DNA of 64,000 bases from CFX5 sp023384495 (lineage in GTDB: Bacteria > Chloroflexota > Anaerolineae > Caldilineales > Caldilineaceae), in NCBI GenBank assembly GCA_048499455.1, contig JASNZV010000019.1, positions 95,510 to 159,509 of the forward strand, written 5' to 3'. Below are positions 25,534 to 33,958 of the stretch, in pieces. Under the pieces are notes generated by a model. That model searched no databases and was not told where the DNA came from. It saw only the letters and a program-made list of their open reading frames with translations. A program made the position numbers and the translations under genes. The stretch's first letter is position 1. Each line of letters begins with the position of its first letter.

Positions 25534-25755
25534 ATGAGCGACCCAAAGGCGCGGGCCGCCTTGCAGCAACAGATGAAGACCGCAGGCGTCAAGGCCATTC
25601 TTGTCGGCTCGACGGTCAACCCCAGCTTGGCCGGGCAAATCGCCAACGATGTGGGCATCTAGGTCGTCCCGCTCTATACCGATTCGTTGAGCGACCCCAC
25701 CTACATCGACATGATGCGCTACAACGTGACGGCCATTGTCGACGCGTTGCGCTGA
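25534..25755 (+). pseudogene. ZnuA/TroA metal-binding protein C-terminal remnant
   Basis: The frame reads SDPKARAALQQQMKTAG, VKAILVGSTVNPSLAGQIAND, VGI, a TAG stop (25660-25662), then VVPLYTDSLSDPTYIDMM and RYNVTAIVDALR to TGA at 25755. This is the C-terminal lobe of zinc/manganese ABC binding proteins, whose final LYTDSL...YxxMMRYNV pattern is typical. The N-terminal two thirds are missing and the frame is broken by a nonsense codon. It starts about 100 bases upstream of iclR in the opposite direction. Confidence 0.8.
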
Positions 25756-25849
25756 TGTTGCTGTGTGCGGTATAGTGTCCACATGGTAGCCAGCAGAATA
25801 ACCACCGCGCAGCGTGGCCGGCGGCGTTGCTGCATGGCGCGCCCGATCT

Positions 25850-25876
25850 TGTCCATATTACACACAAAATTACACA
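25850..25876 (+). promoter_or_regulatory. Possible fourth operator-like site, upstream of the SelA-fold gene
   Basis: TGTCCATATTACACA (25850-25864) matches the consensus of the other sites at 12 of 15 positions. A half-site, ATTACACA, is repeated at 25869-25876. No good -35/-10 pair was recognised nearby, so regulation of this gene by the IclR protein is only tentative. Confidence 0.4.
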
Positions 25877-25890
25877 CAAAGGAGAAAATC

Positions 25891-26010
25891 GTGTTGAGCG
25901 ACCACAACAAAAGTGATCACCGCCATCCCGCCGCAAATGTTGCCGTAGGCGCAAGCATGTCCCCTCGCGGCGCTGCCGACTTCGTTGCCTACCTGGTGGG
26001 GGGCGCATGA
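25891..26010 (+). CDS. Small 39-codon frame coupled to the SelA-fold gene
   Basis: Starts at GTG 25891, six bases after AAAGGAG (25878-25884), the only strong ribosome site in the region. It encodes a 39-residue polypeptide rich in His and Ala, ending AADFVAYLVGGA. Its TGA overlaps the next ATG as ATGA, so it may serve to couple translation. It is not recognised. It could be a leader peptide or what remains of a gene after an internal deletion. Confidence 0.5.
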   Translation: MLSDHNKSDHRHPAANVAVGASMSPRGAADFVAYLVGGA

Positions 26011-27194
26011 GCATCTATACCGAACTGGGCGTCCGACCCATCATCAACGCCATCGGCACCTTTACCCGGTTGGGCGGCAGCCTGATGCCGCCGGAAGTCG
26101 TGCAGGCGATGCAAGAGGCCGCGGGGCAATTTGTCTGCATGGAGGAGTTGCAGCACGCCGCCGGCCAGGCAATCGCCCAGATGACGGGCGCTGAGGCGGC
26201 TTATGTGACGTCGGGCGCGCAGGCCGCGCTCGTGCTCTCGATTGCGGCCTGCCTTACGGGGTTGGACGCCGCCAAGATGGACCAGTTGCCCAACAGCGTG
26301 GGCATGAAAAATGAAGTCATCATGGCGCGCTTCCATCGTAACCATTACGACCATGCCGTAGAGGCGGCTGGTGGGCGGATCATAGAGGTGGGCCAGGATG
26401 ACGCCTGTACACTGGCCGACATCGCGGCGGCCATCAACGAGCAGACCGCAGCCATTCTCCACCTGCCCTGGCGCGAAAGCAAACTCGCGCTCGGCGATGT
26501 TGTCCAGTTGGCGCGTCGGCATGGCGTCCTGGTGGTGGTGGATGCCGCGGGCCGCTGCGACGAGCCAGGCAACCTGACCGCGTTTGTGGCGAGCGGCGCC
26601 GACCTCGTCTGTTTCAGTGGCGGCAAGTTTATCCGTGGACCTCAGGCTTCGGGCTTTGTCTGTGGACGGCGCGCCCTCATTTCGGCCATTGCCTGGCAAC
26701 ATCTGGACATGGATATTACACCCCAGGTGTGGACGGCGCCGCGTGAACTGCTTGATCCCGCCGCGTTGGACTTTGTGCCGCGGCAGGGAATTGGGCGCGG
26801 CTACAAAGCGGGCAAAGAGGAGATCGTAGGGTTGGTGACCGCGCTGAGGCTCTATTTCCAGCGCGATCATGCCGCAGAGAAGGCGGCATGCTGGGCCAAG
26901 CTCCAGACCCTATGCGAAGAGCTGGACGCCACACCGCATGTCACGGCGGAACTCATCACGCCCTCTGCCGGGCGGGGTGGTTTCCCACTAGCGCGCATCC
27001 GTATCGATGAGCAGGCGCTAGGGTTGAGCGGCTATGATTTCATCTGGGCGCTCAAGTCTGGCGAACCCTCGATCCATCCCGGTGAACGAGAGCTGGCGCA
27101 GGGCGCCGTGATCATTCACCCGTTTGGTTTGCAAGTGGGTGAAGAACTGGCGATTGCACGGCGGGTGCAAGAGATTGTTCGGGGTCGAATGTGA
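26007..27194 (+). CDS. SelA-fold PLP enzyme, DgaE-like (sugar-acid ammonia lyase type)
   Basis: 395 residues, SelA/aminotransferase V fold. The PLP lysine is Lys207 in CFSGGKFIRGPQASG, with the phosphate-binding TSGAQAAL near 68 and VVVDAAGR near 178. True SelA is longer and accompanied by selB, which is absent. The closest known role is D-glucosaminate-6-phosphate ammonia lyase, which yields 2-keto-3-deoxygluconate 6-phosphate; a KDPG aldolase and a KDG kinase lie 3 kb downstream. It starts within the stop of a 39-codon frame and lacks its own clear ribosome site. Confidence 0.8.
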   Translation: MSIYTELGVRPIINAIGTFTRLGGSLMPPEVVQAMQEAAGQFVCMEELQHAAGQAIAQMTGAEAAYVTSGAQAALVLSIAACLTGLDAAKMDQLPNSVGMKNEVIMARFHRNHYDHAVEAAGGRIIEVGQDDACTLADIAAAINEQTAAILHLPWRESKLALGDVVQLARRHGVLVVVDAAGRCDEPGNLTAFVASGADLVCFSGGKFIRGPQASGFVCGRRALISAIAWQHLDMDITPQVWTAPRELLDPAALDFVPRQGIGRGYKAGKEEIVGLVTALRLYFQRDHAAEKAACWAKLQTLCEELDATPHVTAELITPSAGRGGFPLARIRIDEQALGLSGYDFIWALKSGEPSIHPGERELAQGAVIIHPFGLQVGEELAIARRVQEIVRGRM

Positions 27195-27430
27195 GATCAG
27201 ACACAGGCAGGCCGTCCCTATGGCTCCGTCAACAAACCGTCTGGAAATTTACGGCAAATCGTCTACCGGGCGTTTTTTATACGTAGAATAGTTGCGGGTT
27301 GGCCGTGCAACAAACGGTGAATATGAACGCTTTTTGTTGAAGATTACATTACGATTGCAGCGCAAGCCCAAGTAGAATCGGATCCATCTTGGGGCGTCGT
27401 GGGGCGCCCCCTTTGTATAGGGGATCCGTT

Positions 27431-29374
27431 ATGCCGACATTGTCCTTTTCATCGCGTCTCTTTCGGTGTATCAATGCGCTGGTGTTGTTGCTGATTGTTC
27501 TTGCTTGGGCGCGTGATTGGGGCTTGTTGGCGGCGGCGCCCACCTTCACCGGTTGCGGCGGCGAGCGTGTCGAGGCCACTCGTCCCGATTTTGAGGCGGA
27601 AGTGGTGGCGCTGGTGAACCAAGTGCGCGCCGAACATGCGTTGCCGCCCTTCAAGTATGACGCCGATCTTAGCGATGCCGCCCGCTATCATGCGGTCGAC
27701 ATGGCGCAGGATAACTACTTCAAACATGATAGCCATGACCTGGTGGATGGCGAACTTGTCTATGTCTGCCGCTGGTACGAGCGTCTCTATGCCTACTATC
27801 CTATCATGGGCGCGGCAGAGAACATCGCATGGGGCTATGGCTCGCCCGAGGCAGCCATGACAGGCTGGATGGGCAGCAGTGGCCACCGCTCTAATATCCT
27901 GGGTAACCATTGGGAAATTGGGGTCGGCTTCTACAATCGCATCTGGGTGCAAGACTTTAGCCGCCGCAGCGATGTCTATCCCCTCGTCATCAACGGCGAG
28001 GCTCTCTCCACCGAGCAGACTGACGTCTCGCTCTACATTTATGGCGAGTGGGCCGAGATGCGGCTGCGTAACGACGACGACGAATGGGGCGACTGGCAGC
28101 CCTTTCGCAATGAGATTGAGTGGAGCCTCGCCGCCCTGCCCGGATTGCGAACCGTAGAGGTGGAACTGCGTAGCGGCGCCCTTGCCACCATGAGCCGCGA
28201 CGAAATCGAGTTGATCGGTGTCGAAGCCCCAACCTCGACCCCCACGCCCACCAGCACAGCTGCCGACGACCCCGGAGACGGCACACCCACCGATGCGCCC
28301 ACGGCAACGCTAACCCCAACGTTGACCCCTACCGCTACGGAAGTCGCTGTGCCGACGGCAACCGCCACGCCCACCCCCACCTACAGCATCACCTTCCCCA
28401 CCGATTGCAATGCCTGCCTCGATGTATCGGTGGCGCTCGAAGGCCGGCCCGACCCGCCCCACGAACAATGGATTATGCCCATCGTGATTCGTCTCGTTTC
28501 GCTTCAGGGTGAACGCAATGGATCGACCGTCGCCACATTTGTCGGCGCTACATCGCCCGGTGGTGTTGTGCGCCTATATGACGTGGAGCCGGGCGCATAC
28601 GAGTTATTGGCGAAGGGGATTCACACCTTGCAACGTCGTACGCCCGTCACCATCACTGAGCAGATCAATCGGCTTGCTGCAGGCCTTCTGCCAGAAGGGG
28701 ATATTCTGGCCAATAACCAGGTGGATATTCTTGATTTCTCGATGCTCTCCCATCTTCACCTGCGCTGCCAGGACGATGAGCGCTTTCTGATGCAAGCTGA
28801 TCTGAACCAAGATGGCTGCATCGATGACGCCGACCTGCAACTGTTGCAGGCAAACTTTGGCCGCCGGGGGGATGAATCGACTTCAGTTTCGGCGGTGGTC
28901 GCTGCCTACCCCCCTTCGCTCTATAGGGTAACGGAAAAGGCGGAGGGAGACCGTTTTGCGCTGTCGCTCGTCATCAAAGAGACGCTGGCAAGCCCAATCG
29001 ATGGCGGCGCATTTTTTCTCAATGTAGACCCGGCGTTGCTCGCGGTGGTGGCAATCGACCTCAACCCCGCGCTCACCACCGTCTTGCAGCAAGAGATCGA
29101 CAATGTGCAAGGGCGCGCCGACATCGCCGCCGGCCTGCTTGGCCAGGTGCTTTCCCCCCCTTTGGCCTTTGTCACCGTCACCTTTGAGGCCCGCCAATCT
29201 TTCCAACAGACGCACATTGGGCTTGAGGGTGGCGGGGTCCGCAGAACCGATCTGGCGCTGGCCGGCGCATCGCTGATTGACCGCGCCAAAGGTGGCGCGC
29301 CGGCTGTGATTTCCTTGCACGAGAGCGAAGCGGCCACCCCTCAGCGGATCTTTCTGCCTGTAGTGCGGCGGTGA
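27431..29374 (+). CDS. Secreted CAP-domain protein with dockerin and cohesin-like domains
   Basis: 647 residues from ATG 27431 (AGGGG upstream). A signal helix (about 10-36) is followed by a CAP/SCP domain (about 50-190) with metal-site residues in the AENIAWGY and GHRSNIL motifs. Then come a short beta region, a Thr/Pro linker (about 270-320), a beta domain (about 325-415), and a dockerin-like pair of calcium loops (NQVDILDFSML and DLNQDGCIDDADL). A cohesin-like beta sandwich follows, and the end is RIFLPVVRR. It is exported and probably cell-envelope associated. The CAP role (protease-like or lipid-binding) is unknown. Confidence 0.85.
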   Translation: MPTLSFSSRLFRCINALVLLLIVLAWARDWGLLAAAPTFTGCGGERVEATRPDFEAEVVALVNQVRAEHALPPFKYDADLSDAARYHAVDMAQDNYFKHDSHDLVDGELVYVCRWYERLYAYYPIMGAAENIAWGYGSPEAAMTGWMGSSGHRSNILGNHWEIGVGFYNRIWVQDFSRRSDVYPLVINGEALSTEQTDVSLYIYGEWAEMRLRNDDDEWGDWQPFRNEIEWSLAALPGLRTVEVELRSGALATMSRDEIELIGVEAPTSTPTPTSTAADDPGDGTPTDAPTATLTPTLTPTATEVAVPTATATPTPTYSITFPTDCNACLDVSVALEGRPDPPHEQWIMPIVIRLVSLQGERNGSTVATFVGATSPGGVVRLYDVEPGAYELLAKGIHTLQRRTPVTITEQINRLAAGLLPEGDILANNQVDILDFSMLSHLHLRCQDDERFLMQADLNQDGCIDDADLQLLQANFGRRGDESTSVSAVVAAYPPSLYRVTEKAEGDRFALSLVIKETLASPIDGGAFFLNVDPALLAVVAIDLNPALTTVLQQEIDNVQGRADIAAGLLGQVLSPPLAFVTVTFEARQSFQQTHIGLEGGGVRRTDLALAGASLIDRAKGGAPAVISLHESEAATPQRIFLPVVRR

Positions 29375-29386
29375 CGCCCCCTCCCT

Positions 29387-29421
29387 CAGGTGACAGTCAC
29401 TTCCAAAGTGACTGTCACCTG
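29387..29421. repeat. Perfect palindrome GTGACAGTCACTT type, copy 1
   Basis: Arms CAGGTGACAGTCACTT (29387-29402) and AAGTGACTGTCACCTG (29406-29421) are exact complements with loop CCA, 12 bases after the CAP gene stop. The same 13-base core occurs at 39748-39776. Each arm is itself nearly palindromic. It may work as a terminator, but no U-run follows. Confidence 0.75.
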
Positions 29422-29490
29422 ACCTAAGTCACCTGACCACGTTGGACACACGCCAGGCGCGCGGGTTGGCGTGCATCGCGCCCCTGTCTG

Positions 29491-29499
29491 TGCTATACT
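29491..29499 (+). promoter_or_regulatory. Extended -10 promoter candidate for the Uma2 gene
   Basis: TGC followed by TATACT (29494-29499) forms an extended -10 about 63 bases before the Uma2 ATG. A good -35 at normal spacing was not found. Confidence 0.4.
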
Positions 29500-29561
29500 A
29501 TGAGCAGGCGCGTGCGCCTGCCTATGTGCGCAATTGGTCTACCTGCACGAGGAACCCACCC

Positions 29562-30143
29562 ATGACTGAACTGACACTTGCAGCGCCCCAAGCCTGGCCC
29601 GCCCAGGGCGAATGGACGTATGAAGACTACCTTGCCCTGCCCGATGATGGCCGGCGCTATGAAATCATTGAGGGAGTGCTCTACGTGACCAATGCCCCAA
29701 ATTCTGACCACCAGTTCACTGTGACTGAAGCCAGCCGGCAAATCGGCAATCACGTCATGGCGCACAAGCTTGGCCGCGTATTGGTTGCGCCCTTTGAGGT
29801 GCATCTGGCCCAACGCACACGGCCCGTGCAGCCCGACATCATCTTTGTGCGCGCCGAGCGCTGGCCCAGCGGACGGGTGGCCTATTTTTCGGGCGCGCCC
29901 GACCTGATCGTCGAAGTGGTTTCGCCCAGCAGCGCCCGCACGGATCGGGTGATCAAATTCACCGCCTACGAGCTGGCCGGCGCGCCCGAATATTGGATCG
30001 CCAACCCACATGCCCGCACTGTCGAGATCTACACCCTCTCCCACAACGAATACGCACTCTTGGGCGAGTTCGCCGGGGATGAACCGATCCAGTCAGCCGT
30101 GCTCGAAGGCATCGACATCGTCACCAGCAGCCTCTTTCCTTGA
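29562..30143 (+). CDS. Uma2 family protein (PD-(D/E)xK nuclease fold)
   Basis: 193 residues from ATG 29562, with GAGGAA 7 bases before. It has the Uma2/DUF820 motifs YEDYLALPDDGRRYEIIEG, VQPDIIFV (active-site Asp) and LIVEVVSPSSARTDRVIKF (Glu and Lys), then GAPEYWIANPHARTVEIY. This family is multiplied in filamentous bacteria, and its function is not established. It sits alone, 34 bases upstream of the KDPG aldolase gene; read-through is possible. Confidence 0.88.
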   Translation: MTELTLAAPQAWPAQGEWTYEDYLALPDDGRRYEIIEGVLYVTNAPNSDHQFTVTEASRQIGNHVMAHKLGRVLVAPFEVHLAQRTRPVQPDIIFVRAERWPSGRVAYFSGAPDLIVEVVSPSSARTDRVIKFTAYELAGAPEYWIANPHARTVEIYTLSHNEYALLGEFAGDEPIQSAVLEGIDIVTSSLFP

Positions 30144-30177
30144 ACCAAAAGCGGGAAATCTACAGAGGAGTTTTCGC

Positions 30178-30825
30178 ATGACAACCCAAACCGCCGCGGC
30201 CCAACTCATCCGGCGCAGTGGCCTGATCGCCATCATTCGCGGCCAGTTCTCGCGACAACAGGTCGTCGGCATTGCCGAAACGCTGCTCGCCAACCAGATC
30301 GTGGTGGTCGAGGTCACGCTCAACACCACCGGCGCGCTCACCGCCATCACCTATCTGCGCGAGCACTTCGCCGACAAGATGCTCGTGGGCGCAGGCACCG
30401 TCCGCACGGCGGAACAACTGCGCGCCGTGCTGGATGCCGGCGCCCAGTTCACCGTATCGCCCAACCTGGACCTGGCCACGGTTGAGCTGGCCCAGCGGCG
30501 CGACCTGCTCCACCTGCCCGGTGTCTTTACGCCCACCGAGGTGCAGAACGCGTTTGTGGCCGGTTGCCGCATGGTCAAACTCTTCCCGTCGGAGATTGTG
30601 GGGCCGCGCTATCTCAGGGCGCTGCGCGCGCCGTTGGATGATGTCGAGCTTGTCCCCACCGGCGGCATCTCACCGGCCAACGTGGCCGAGTATGTGCAGG
30701 CCGGCGCGGTCGCCGCCGGCATTGGCAGCGCGCTGGTCACCGGGCCGCAGCAAGAGCTGGCCGACCTCGCCGTGCGCGCCCAGGCCCTACGCGCGGCGTG
30801 GGATGAAGCGGTTCACGCCGGATAA
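30178..30825 (+). CDS. eda: KDPG/KHG aldolase
   Basis: 215 residues from ATG 30178 (AGAGGAG upstream). This class I aldolase has catalytic Glu45 in VVEVTLNT and Schiff-base Lys134 in CRMVKLFPSE, plus phosphate-binding GGISPANV and GIGSALV. It splits 2-keto-3-deoxy-6-phosphogluconate to pyruvate and glyceraldehyde 3-phosphate. The kinase that makes its substrate is encoded 30 bases downstream, so these two form a standard 2-keto-3-deoxy-sugar-acid route. First gene of a six-gene operon. Confidence 0.94.
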   Translation: MTTQTAAAQLIRRSGLIAIIRGQFSRQQVVGIAETLLANQIVVVEVTLNTTGALTAITYLREHFADKMLVGAGTVRTAEQLRAVLDAGAQFTVSPNLDLATVELAQRRDLLHLPGVFTPTEVQNAFVAGCRMVKLFPSEIVGPRYLRALRAPLDDVELVPTGGISPANVAEYVQAGAVAAGIGSALVTGPQQELADLAVRAQALRAAWDEAVHAG

Positions 30826-30855
30826 GTCACCAGAAACCGACCCCTTCGAGAGACC

Positions 30856-31824
30856 ATGATGACTGCAAAGCGATTTGATGTGACCGCCATCGGCGAGGTG
30901 ATGTTGCGCTACAGCGTGTCGGTGGGCGAGCGGTTGGAACGGGCGCAACAACTGGCGATCCACCCCGGCGGCGCCGAAGCCAACCTGCTGGGCGCCTTGG
31001 GCGCGCTGGGCCGCCGTTGCGCCTGGATCAGCGGGCTGCCCAAGAATCCACTGGGCAAGATCATCGAGAACCATCTGCGCCTCAGCAATGTGGCGACCGA
31101 CGGCATTGTCTGGTCGGACGAGGGGCGGGTGGGTACCTATTATTTGGAGTTTGCCACACCGCCCCGCGCCACCCAGGTCTACTACGACCGGGCTAATTCC
31201 TGTGCAGCGCAGCTACGCCCCGATCAGATCGACTGGGCCTATGTGTTAGACACCCGCCTGATCCACCTCACGGGGATTACCCCCGCGCTCTCGCCCACCT
31301 GTCTGGCGGTGACCGAAGAGGCGATCCGACGGGCGAAGGCCGCCGGGGTTGCGGTCAGCTTTGACATCAACTTCCGGGCCAAGCTCTGGTCAGAAACCAG
31401 GGCCGCCGAGGTGTTGCTGCCGTTGATTCAAGAGGTGGACATTCTCTCGTGCGGGCAGGGGGATGCGGCGCGGCTCTTCGGCTGCACCGGCAGCCCCGAA
31501 GCGATCATCCACCGCCTGGCCGAGATCAGCCGGGCCCGCGTGGTGGTCACTTCGCTGGCCGACGAGGGCGTCATGGCGTGGGACGGGCAGACCATGCACC
31601 ACGCGCCGGCCCGCCCCGTGCAGATTGTGGACCGGCTGGGCGCGGGCGATGCGCTGGCCGCCGGCGTAATCCACGGCTGGCTCGAGGGGGACCTGGCCCA
31701 CGGCCTACAGGTGGGCACGGCGTTGGCCGCCATCTGCCTCAGCCTGCACGGCGATGTGGTCATCACCACACCCGAAGAGGTTGCCGCCGTCATGACCACC
31801 GGGGGTGGCGGGTTGAACCGTTAG
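30856..31824 (+). CDS. kdgK: 2-keto-3-deoxygluconate kinase (PfkB family)
   Basis: 322 residues. PfkB motif 1 is HPGGAEANLLGALGALG. The KDG-kinase segment FDINFRAKLW is at 169-178, and the catalytic Asp265 lies in DRLGAGDALAAG. It phosphorylates 2-keto-3-deoxygluconate for the aldolase encoded directly upstream. Starts at ATG 30856 or 30859 are both possible. An 81-base gap separates it from the ATP-grasp gene, with no terminator seen. Confidence 0.9.
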   Translation: MMTAKRFDVTAIGEVMLRYSVSVGERLERAQQLAIHPGGAEANLLGALGALGRRCAWISGLPKNPLGKIIENHLRLSNVATDGIVWSDEGRVGTYYLEFATPPRATQVYYDRANSCAAQLRPDQIDWAYVLDTRLIHLTGITPALSPTCLAVTEEAIRRAKAAGVAVSFDINFRAKLWSETRAAEVLLPLIQEVDILSCGQGDAARLFGCTGSPEAIIHRLAEISRARVVVTSLADEGVMAWDGQTMHHAPARPVQIVDRLGAGDALAAGVIHGWLEGDLAHGLQVGTALAAICLSLHGDVVITTPEEVAAVMTTGGGGLNR

Positions 31825-31905
31825 ACCGCCCCCACCGTCCATCGTCTATCGTCCATCGTCCCCTACACAGGTCACTCAACCATCCAGTCGCCAACGAGGC
31901 CCTGC

Positions 31906-33102
31906 ATGACCACCACCATCCTCTGCCTGGCAAGCTACTTCAAAGGGAGCCGCTTTTTGCAGGCGTGCAAGGCGCTCGGTTGTCACACGATCCTGGTCAC
32001 CACCGAGAAGCTGAAGGATGAAGCGTGGCCCATGGAGGCCATTGACGAGCGCTTCTTGCTGCCGCGCCTCAACCAGCAGCCGGACATTACGCACGCCATC
32101 AGCTACCTGGCGCGCACTCGCATGATTGACCGCATCGTGGCGCTGGATGATTACGATGTCGAGACGGCGGCGGCGCTGCGTGAACATATGCGCATGCCCG
32201 GCATGGGTGACAGCACGGCGCGCTTCTTCCGCGACAAACTGGCCATGCGCGTCCAGGCGCGCACCCACGAGCTCCCCGTTCCCGATTTTGTCCCCGTGCT
32301 CAATCACGACCGGCTGCATGACTTTATGGCGCAGACGCCGCCGCCCTGGGTGCTCAAGCCCCGTTCCGAGGCGAGCGCCATGGGCATCAAGAAGCTCCAC
32401 CAGGCCGATGAGCTTTGGCCGCTGCTCGACACGCTGGGCGACCGCCAGTCCTATTTCCTGTTGGAGCAGTTTTTGCCCGGCGATGTCTACCATGTGGACT
32501 CGATTGTGGTCGACGAGCAGGTGTTGTTCGCCGCCGCGAGCAAATATGGCCTGCCACCCATGACCGTCTATCAGGGGGGCGGCGTCTTTGTCACCAGTTC
32601 GCTGCCCTATGGCGACGATGAAGAGACGGCGCTGCAAGAGGCCAACCGCCGGCTGCTGGCCGCGATGGGGATGAGGCGCGGCGTGACGCACGCCGAGTTT
32701 ATCCGCAGCCATGCCGATGGCCGGTTCTATTTTTTGGAAGTGGCGGCGCGGGTGGGCGGCGCCGGTATCGACCTCATGGTGGAACACGCCACCGGCGTCA
32801 ACCTGTGGGAGGAGTGGGCCAAAATCGAGGTGGCCCAAGTCCGGGGCCGGGCCTATGCATTGCCGCCCGTTCGCCAGCAGTATGCCGCGCTCATCGTCAC
32901 CCTGGCGCGCCAGGCGTGGCCCGACACCACCGCCTACAACGACCCGGAGGTTGTCTGGCGGCTGCACAAGAAGCACCACGTGGGCCTGATCGTGGCGTCG
33001 CCGGACCACGCGCGGGTGCAGGCGCTCATCGCCGACTATGCCCCGCGCATCGCGGCTGATTTTACGGCCTCGGCGCCCCCGTTGGATCGCCCGCCGGAAT
33101 AG
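31906..33102 (+). CDS. ATP-grasp carboxylate-amine ligase-like enzyme
   Basis: 398 residues. An N-terminal Rossmann-like part (CLASYFKGSRFLQACKALG) is followed by an ATP-grasp core. WVLKPRSEASAMGIKKL binds nucleotide, LLEQFLPGDVYHVDSIV is the central strand pair, and FLEVAARVGGAGIDLMVE holds the metal-binding Glu and Arg. Such enzymes join a carboxylate to an amine through an acyl phosphate. It lies between a sugar-acid kinase and a PhyH oxygenase; no known pathway with this order is recognised, and the substrate cannot be given. Confidence 0.85.
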   Translation: MTTTILCLASYFKGSRFLQACKALGCHTILVTTEKLKDEAWPMEAIDERFLLPRLNQQPDITHAISYLARTRMIDRIVALDDYDVETAAALREHMRMPGMGDSTARFFRDKLAMRVQARTHELPVPDFVPVLNHDRLHDFMAQTPPPWVLKPRSEASAMGIKKLHQADELWPLLDTLGDRQSYFLLEQFLPGDVYHVDSIVVDEQVLFAAASKYGLPPMTVYQGGGVFVTSSLPYGDDEETALQEANRRLLAAMGMRRGVTHAEFIRSHADGRFYFLEVAARVGGAGIDLMVEHATGVNLWEEWAKIEVAQVRGRAYALPPVRQQYAALIVTLARQAWPDTTAYNDPEVVWRLHKKHHVGLIVASPDHARVQALIADYAPRIAADFTASAPPLDRPPE

Positions 33103-33143
33103 ACCGTACACACCAACCTGGAGCAATCAATCTGGAGCAACCG

Positions 33144-33932
33144 ATGATGCAACCACAACTGAGCGCCGAGCAATGGCAACAATACCGAGAAACCGGCTAT
33201 CTGCGCCTGGGCCAGGTGTTGGACGAAGCCGAACTGAACGCATTGCAGCAACGCATCGACGACATCATGCTGGGCAAGGCGGACGCGCCGTATGACCGCA
33301 TGTTGATGCAGGTGGACAGCCTCACCGGCAATGTGGCCGACGCCGGTCCGCAGACAAAAGGGTTTAAGACCCCCACGCTCAATTACCGCAAGATTCAAGA
33401 CTTGGAGCTGGACCCGCTCTTTTTGGCCTGCATGCAAAAGCCGCTCTTCCGCGAGATCTGCGCCGAGGTCTACGGCGCCGAGACGCCGGTTGCCTGCTTT
33501 CGCGCCATGTTTATGAACAAGCCGGCCGGCAAGGGCAGCTTCCTGGCCTGGCATCAGGATCGCTGGACCGATCTCGACCGCGACCCGCAGATCACCGTCT
33601 GGATCGCGCTCGACCCCGCCACAGTCGCCAACGGCTGCGTGCAGGTGATCCCCGGTTCGCATCATTCCCTGCTCAACCCGGACGACGCATCGGGCTTTCT
33701 GCGCAAGGAACAGGCCGACGCGCTGCTGGCGCAACACAAGCCCGTCTTTTTGGAGTTGCGCGCCGGCGAGGCGGTGCTGCTGCACAACTGGCTGCTGCAC
33801 GCCTCCGAGGTCAACCGCACCGAGATCCCTCGCCGCGCCTTTAGCATCTGCTACATGGACGCCAACACGCACTCCAAACGGGGCGAGCGTTTTTCGCTCA
33901 TCTTTGGCGAGGGCGCGCTGGCGACGCCATAG
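33144..33932 (+). CDS. PhyH family Fe(II)/2-oxoglutarate dioxygenase
   Basis: 262 residues. The iron ligands are His137 and Asp139 (AWHQDRW) and His219 (LLHASEVN), with Arg225 a candidate 2-oxoglutarate anchor. GGAG lies six bases before ATG 33144. It is the fourth gene of the 30178-36284 operon, 41 bases after the ATP-grasp gene and 26 bases before the amidase gene. It probably hydroxylates the same compound that the neighbours ligate, cleave or transaminate. Confidence 0.88.
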   Translation: MMQPQLSAEQWQQYRETGYLRLGQVLDEAELNALQQRIDDIMLGKADAPYDRMLMQVDSLTGNVADAGPQTKGFKTPTLNYRKIQDLELDPLFLACMQKPLFREICAEVYGAETPVACFRAMFMNKPAGKGSFLAWHQDRWTDLDRDPQITVWIALDPATVANGCVQVIPGSHHSLLNPDDASGFLRKEQADALLAQHKPVFLELRAGEAVLLHNWLLHASEVNRTEIPRRAFSICYMDANTHSKRGERFSLIFGEGALATP

Positions 33933-33958
33933 CCCCATTTCTGTGACGGAGGTAACCC

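Noticed and set aside
26007..27194. Selenocysteine synthase SelA
   Set aside because: Too short, no selB or selC nearby, and the motif context around Lys207 fits the SelA-like lyase group better.
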